Assembly (NCBI RefSeq): GCF_018687715.1
Contig: NC_056762.1
Span: 29,190,864 to 29,254,863 of the forward strand
DNA: 64,000 nucleotides
Direction: 5' to 3'
Source: Carya illinoinensis
Lineage: Eukaryota; Streptophyta; Magnoliopsida; Fagales; Juglandaceae
Below the pieces are notes generated by a model. The model had not been told where the DNA came from and ran no database searches. It worked only from the letters and a program-made list of their open reading frames with translations. The position numbers and the translations under genes are program-made. Shown here piece by piece: positions 60,437 through 64,000 of this stretch. Position 1 is the stretch's first letter; every line of letters begins with the position of its first letter.

Positions 60437-62680
60437 GTTGTTCTGCTTGTCTCGGACGAACAAATAAGGTAGGGACGGTTATATATTTCCTGGTTTTTAT
60501 TATCTTGTATGAATGGTGGGCAACGGCAGCCTCATCCTAAGACCAGAAGCTAAGGAGCCATTATTTTTATTTCTTAACACCTCTGTTTTCGTGACAAGTG
60601 TTGTTTTTATCTACCATCATCAACGTCATCAGGGATAAAATAAAAGCTAGCAATATGTTATACGATCTTTAATTTAATATGAACACAATATCATATTAAT
60701 GAATTAGGATTTAATCTTAATAGATTCGAGTCAAAATAGATTAATTCGTTAAAATATGATTACTTAGATATAATTGCTTAACGGGTTGACTCGTTATCAA
60801 CCTGTTATGACACGTTAAGAAAGTTAAAAGTATAATTATATTTTTATACTTAAAAATAAAATTGTTAGAATTCTAATTTCGATATTTTTATTATTTGGAT
60901 TATAATTTTAGATTTGTAGTTTGTTTTATCATTTTTATAGATATTGTGATTTTAACATTTACATAAAATTTTGTTAAATTTAATCAAGTTAAACGAATTA
61001 CTTTCAGGCCTATTTAACCCATTTACATAAACATTTTGAAACAAGCCGTATTGCGTCGTGTTAACCTATTTCGTAATATTTGTTAATGAGTACAAATGAG
61101 TTGACATGACACGACCAATTATATTAATAAGTTATGTTAGAGTTTGAAATTTTAACACGATAAACTTAACGGATCAGGTTATGGTTAATTTATATAGTAT
61201 AATATACATATTTTGATACGACACAAACACGACTCGTTAATGCAATTTGACACCCTTAAATAAAATATTTACAACTTGTTATAATTCAATTTTTAATTGT
61301 TTTGTTCTTTTTATATTAGTTTTTTATAAATATATATATAATTTTAAATATATAAATATATTATCTACTGTTCATTAGTCTTGAACTCTTTATATATTAT
61401 CTAATGGAATAGTATAATTTTTTATAGATATAATTTTAAGATATTTAAGTTTCGTGTATTCATCTTTTTGTGTGGATCTCATTATAATTTTTTTAAATTT
61501 TTATATAAAATATAATAAAAAAAATTCAATTAAAAATTAAATAAATATTAATGTTTCGTTATATGAATTAATATTATACGAGAAATGGGAGATGTTATTT
61601 AGAACTATCTAGCATTATTTATTGATAAGATAAAAATTATAATTGGTAAATTTTGTTTACAAATATGGATTATTATTCATTTAAGTATCTTAGGTATTAT
61701 CATTGAGATAACAATAGATTTGAAACAAGTGCATTTTCCTTTATTGATACAATAGATGTGAGCTACTTCTTCTAACTCAATATACCAAGTGTTGGTCTCA
61801 TTAGCTATTGTAAATTTAGGCTTCTCCTCGTATCCGATTTGAAGTTCCTTCCTTATATATCAAGGTTCAAAAAAATGATTCCATTCAAATCGATTTAACC
61901 AATTAAAATTAAATATAATAAAAAATGAACCGATTTTAATAAAAATTTTGAATCGTCTACTAAATCTGCTTCCATCGATCCATAGAGAATTGAATCGATT
62001 CAAAATTATAATTATTTTTTAGTTGTCTAATAACTGATTTTATTTTATTTTAATTTATTGTACAAAAATATGATACAACTAAATATATATTAAATAAGAA
62101 TCCTAGAAAATTTAAAAGATAAAACATATAATTCTTTATTTGTTTTAAGTTGAAAAAAAAAATTAAGAAATGAATAAATATTTTATATTAAATTTGTGGT
62201 GATGTATTAAATACTACATTTGTAACATGTTTATAACTTATTTTTATATTCTTTGTATATGAGATAAATATATATATATATATATATCAATAATTGAGGT
62301 TAAATATATAAATTACATATTTTTACTAGTAAAATTATTTATATTCATATCATATTTTTATTAAAATTAGAAAATAAATTTATATTTTATATCATTTTAA
62401 TATTTTATACATAATATAAAATATTTAAATTATATTATATATATAACTTTTATTAATATAAAATAATGGATCTAAAATTATCACGAATCACCGTTGAATT
62501 TATCGTTCCTATCTGATTTCAAAGCGGATTCCCATTTTTGAAGCCCTGGTTAAGGGGGTCGGTTGGTCTCTTTCTATCGGAGACTGTACGGACGCCGGTG
62601 GCGTGAGTACGGATAAAGTAGCAACCGATTGATTGATTTTGAGCCCTGCAAATCTATCTAATCGTAGCTTGGATAGATTT
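60437..62680. other. Intergenic region between divergent H-protein and ubiquitin-like genes
   Basis: It should hold both promoters. 60650-61255 carries motifs such as AACGGGTTGACTCGTTA and ends in AATTTGACACCCTTAAA, resembling degenerate hAT-type MITE DNA, but the left end was not found. 61290-62470 is mostly A/T with TATATA runs (62267-62290). A short higher-GC stretch begins near 62490. No reading frame of interest. Confidence 0.6.
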
Positions 62681-64000
62681 ATGGGAGAGATCGTACAGGA
62701 GGGACCCGATGTGGGCGTCGCTGATCGCAATGGAGCAGTAGATAACAATAATACGGTGGAAGTCATTCTCCGAACCGTCGGTCCCGCTCGCCCCTCTCAC
62801 CTCCGTGTTCCCTCTACCATCAAAGTACGCCCCTCTCTCTCTCTCTCTCTGTGCATGTCTACATACATGTATGCACATATATGTTAGGGTTTGGCTTGAT
62901 GTTTTGGGTTTTTTTGCATAATTAAGTGAAATTGGTATTTTTCGTTGCCGATCATCATAATGCGCTTCTGTTGTTTGTTCGTAAATTAGGTGTGTGATTT
63001 GAGAAGATTGATTGCGGGAAACGATCGTCTACCCATTGAGCATTTAAGGCTTATTTTGCGGGGGAATGTATTGCATGACAACGACAAAAATGGGAACCAT
63101 GTCGACCTACGACTTAATGATGGCGGTATGAGTCCTTTTCCCCAATGCTATTAGCTTGGAATAATCATCCTAGATTTTTCTCTTTACCTTTAACTAGATT
63201 TGGATAGACTAAAGAAGAGATAACAATATTGATATCTATAACAATAGGTGGAGAAAGTCTTTTAGATGAACATACCTGCAAACATCAAAACGTTACTGTC
63301 ATGACTTGGTAATCCAAAAGGAGTACTTGTAATTGCTGCTCCCCGTTAGCACTCATGCAGTTCAGTTCAATTAAGTAAACACCCTGTCTGGACTCAACAA
63401 AGTACAGGCCCATACAACGCCTTCAAAATTCAACCAGGGCACCGTAGCTACAACAAGTCATATTCTAATTGAGAAATCAGTCAGTTTTCATGTTGTAACC
63501 TGCAATCTAAAGTTTATGTTTTGACTCTCTGTTACACGCATGTCTTTTCATGACTCAAAACCTGTTAAGTTTAACTTTGCATTTAATGTGTGAAATATGC
63601 ATTACGCCTATTCACTATTGACTAAAATTCTCATCAGCTATAGAAATGTGATGTGACGATCACTACAGAAAAAAGAAAAAAAATTTAAGAACACCTGTTT
63701 GCTTAGAGATCTGAACCTCTAGGGTTTCTGGATTCTAGGTCCGGTTAATTTGTCAATTCTATTTGAACTGATTTATCGACTTGATGTGTCCTTGTAAGCT
63801 GTAGCTAGAGGCAATGGAATATGGTAATAGTGACAGTTGAGAATCACATTTTAATTGTGGTCTATGAAGTGTTAAGTTTTGGGATTGTTGAGCGATTGCC
63901 TTTTGATTGTGGGAATTTGTTTTCCTTTGTTTTCTAGATTCCCTAATTGTTGTTGTCAAACCTAAGCCACCAATTAAACCTCTTCGTGAGGGATTTGATG
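62681..64000 (+). CDS. Ubiquitin-like-domain protein, 5' part (runs off the window)
   Basis: Exons 62681-62824 (48 codons from the first in-frame ATG), 62990-63125 and 63938 onward, with GT-AG borders and phase kept. The protein begins MGEIVQEGP with an acidic, low-complexity leader, then a ubiquitin-like beta-grasp: VEVILRTVGP, VCDLRRLIAGN, LPIEHLRLILRGNVL, and DSLIVVVKPKPPIKPLREGFD. It resembles plant ubiquitin-domain proteins of the At1g53400 type, from memory. No C-terminal diglycine is visible so far, so it is not shown to be conjugated. A CT run follows the first splice donor. The gene is truncated by the window edge. Confidence 0.85.

Overview
The window is nuclear DNA of a woody eudicot. 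Split genes with GT-AG introns, AT-rich intergenic DNA and plant-specific transposon families show this. The repeat style suggests Fagales, perhaps Juglandaceae, but that is only a guess. Five host loci are visible: a broken CYP88-type cytochrome P450 (518-9864), an intronless BAHD acyltransferase (23488-24816), an intact paralogue of the P450 (54004-57067), a mitochondrial glycine cleavage H-protein gene on the minus strand (57529-60436), and the 5' part of a ubiquitin-like-domain gene running off the right edge (62681-64000). Nearly everything else is transposable elements, many of them nested, most with target-site duplications (TSDs) that can be read directly.

Layout. 1-9864: CYP88 copy 1, its first exon split after 22 bp by a Copia retrotransposon (540-7460, TSD GATTA), whose 3' LTR is itself split by a 1.47-kb solo LTR (TSD AGTTG). 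10683-11614: small hAT-like element. 11822-22900: an 11-kb CACTA (En/Spm) transposon (TSD ACA) with a decayed TNP2 transposase, a TNPA-like gene and an antisense accessory ORF. 23488-24816: BAHD gene. 25760-31257: two abutting hAT-like elements carrying host-gene fragments. 31258-42660: a large interrupted inverted repeat made partly of copies of the BAHD 3' flank. Its left arm contains a young non-autonomous Copia element (33192-38653, TSD GTTTC) with an intact gag and an antisense coiled-coil ORF. 42530-43380: three direct repeats of about 283 bp. 44369-51872: a second young LTR element (TSD ATATA) with gag and an accessory ORF but no pol. 53511-57390: the segment duplicated from 1-10580, holding the intact CYP88 gene. 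57529-64000: two housekeeping-type genes.

The P450 pair is a segmental duplication: one member is a pseudogene and the other has full coding capacity (493 codons). CYP88 enzymes oxidise ent-kaurenoic acid in gibberellin synthesis, or triterpenes in some lineages. The BAHD gene would be a specialised-metabolism acyltransferase. No link between these two is shown by the sequence beyond proximity.

The least explained items are the antisense ORF inside the 33-kb Copia element, the occurrence of related accessory ORFs in a class II and a class I element, and the mismatch between old LTRs (about 9% apart) and young paralogues (about 2% apart) at CYP88 copy 1.
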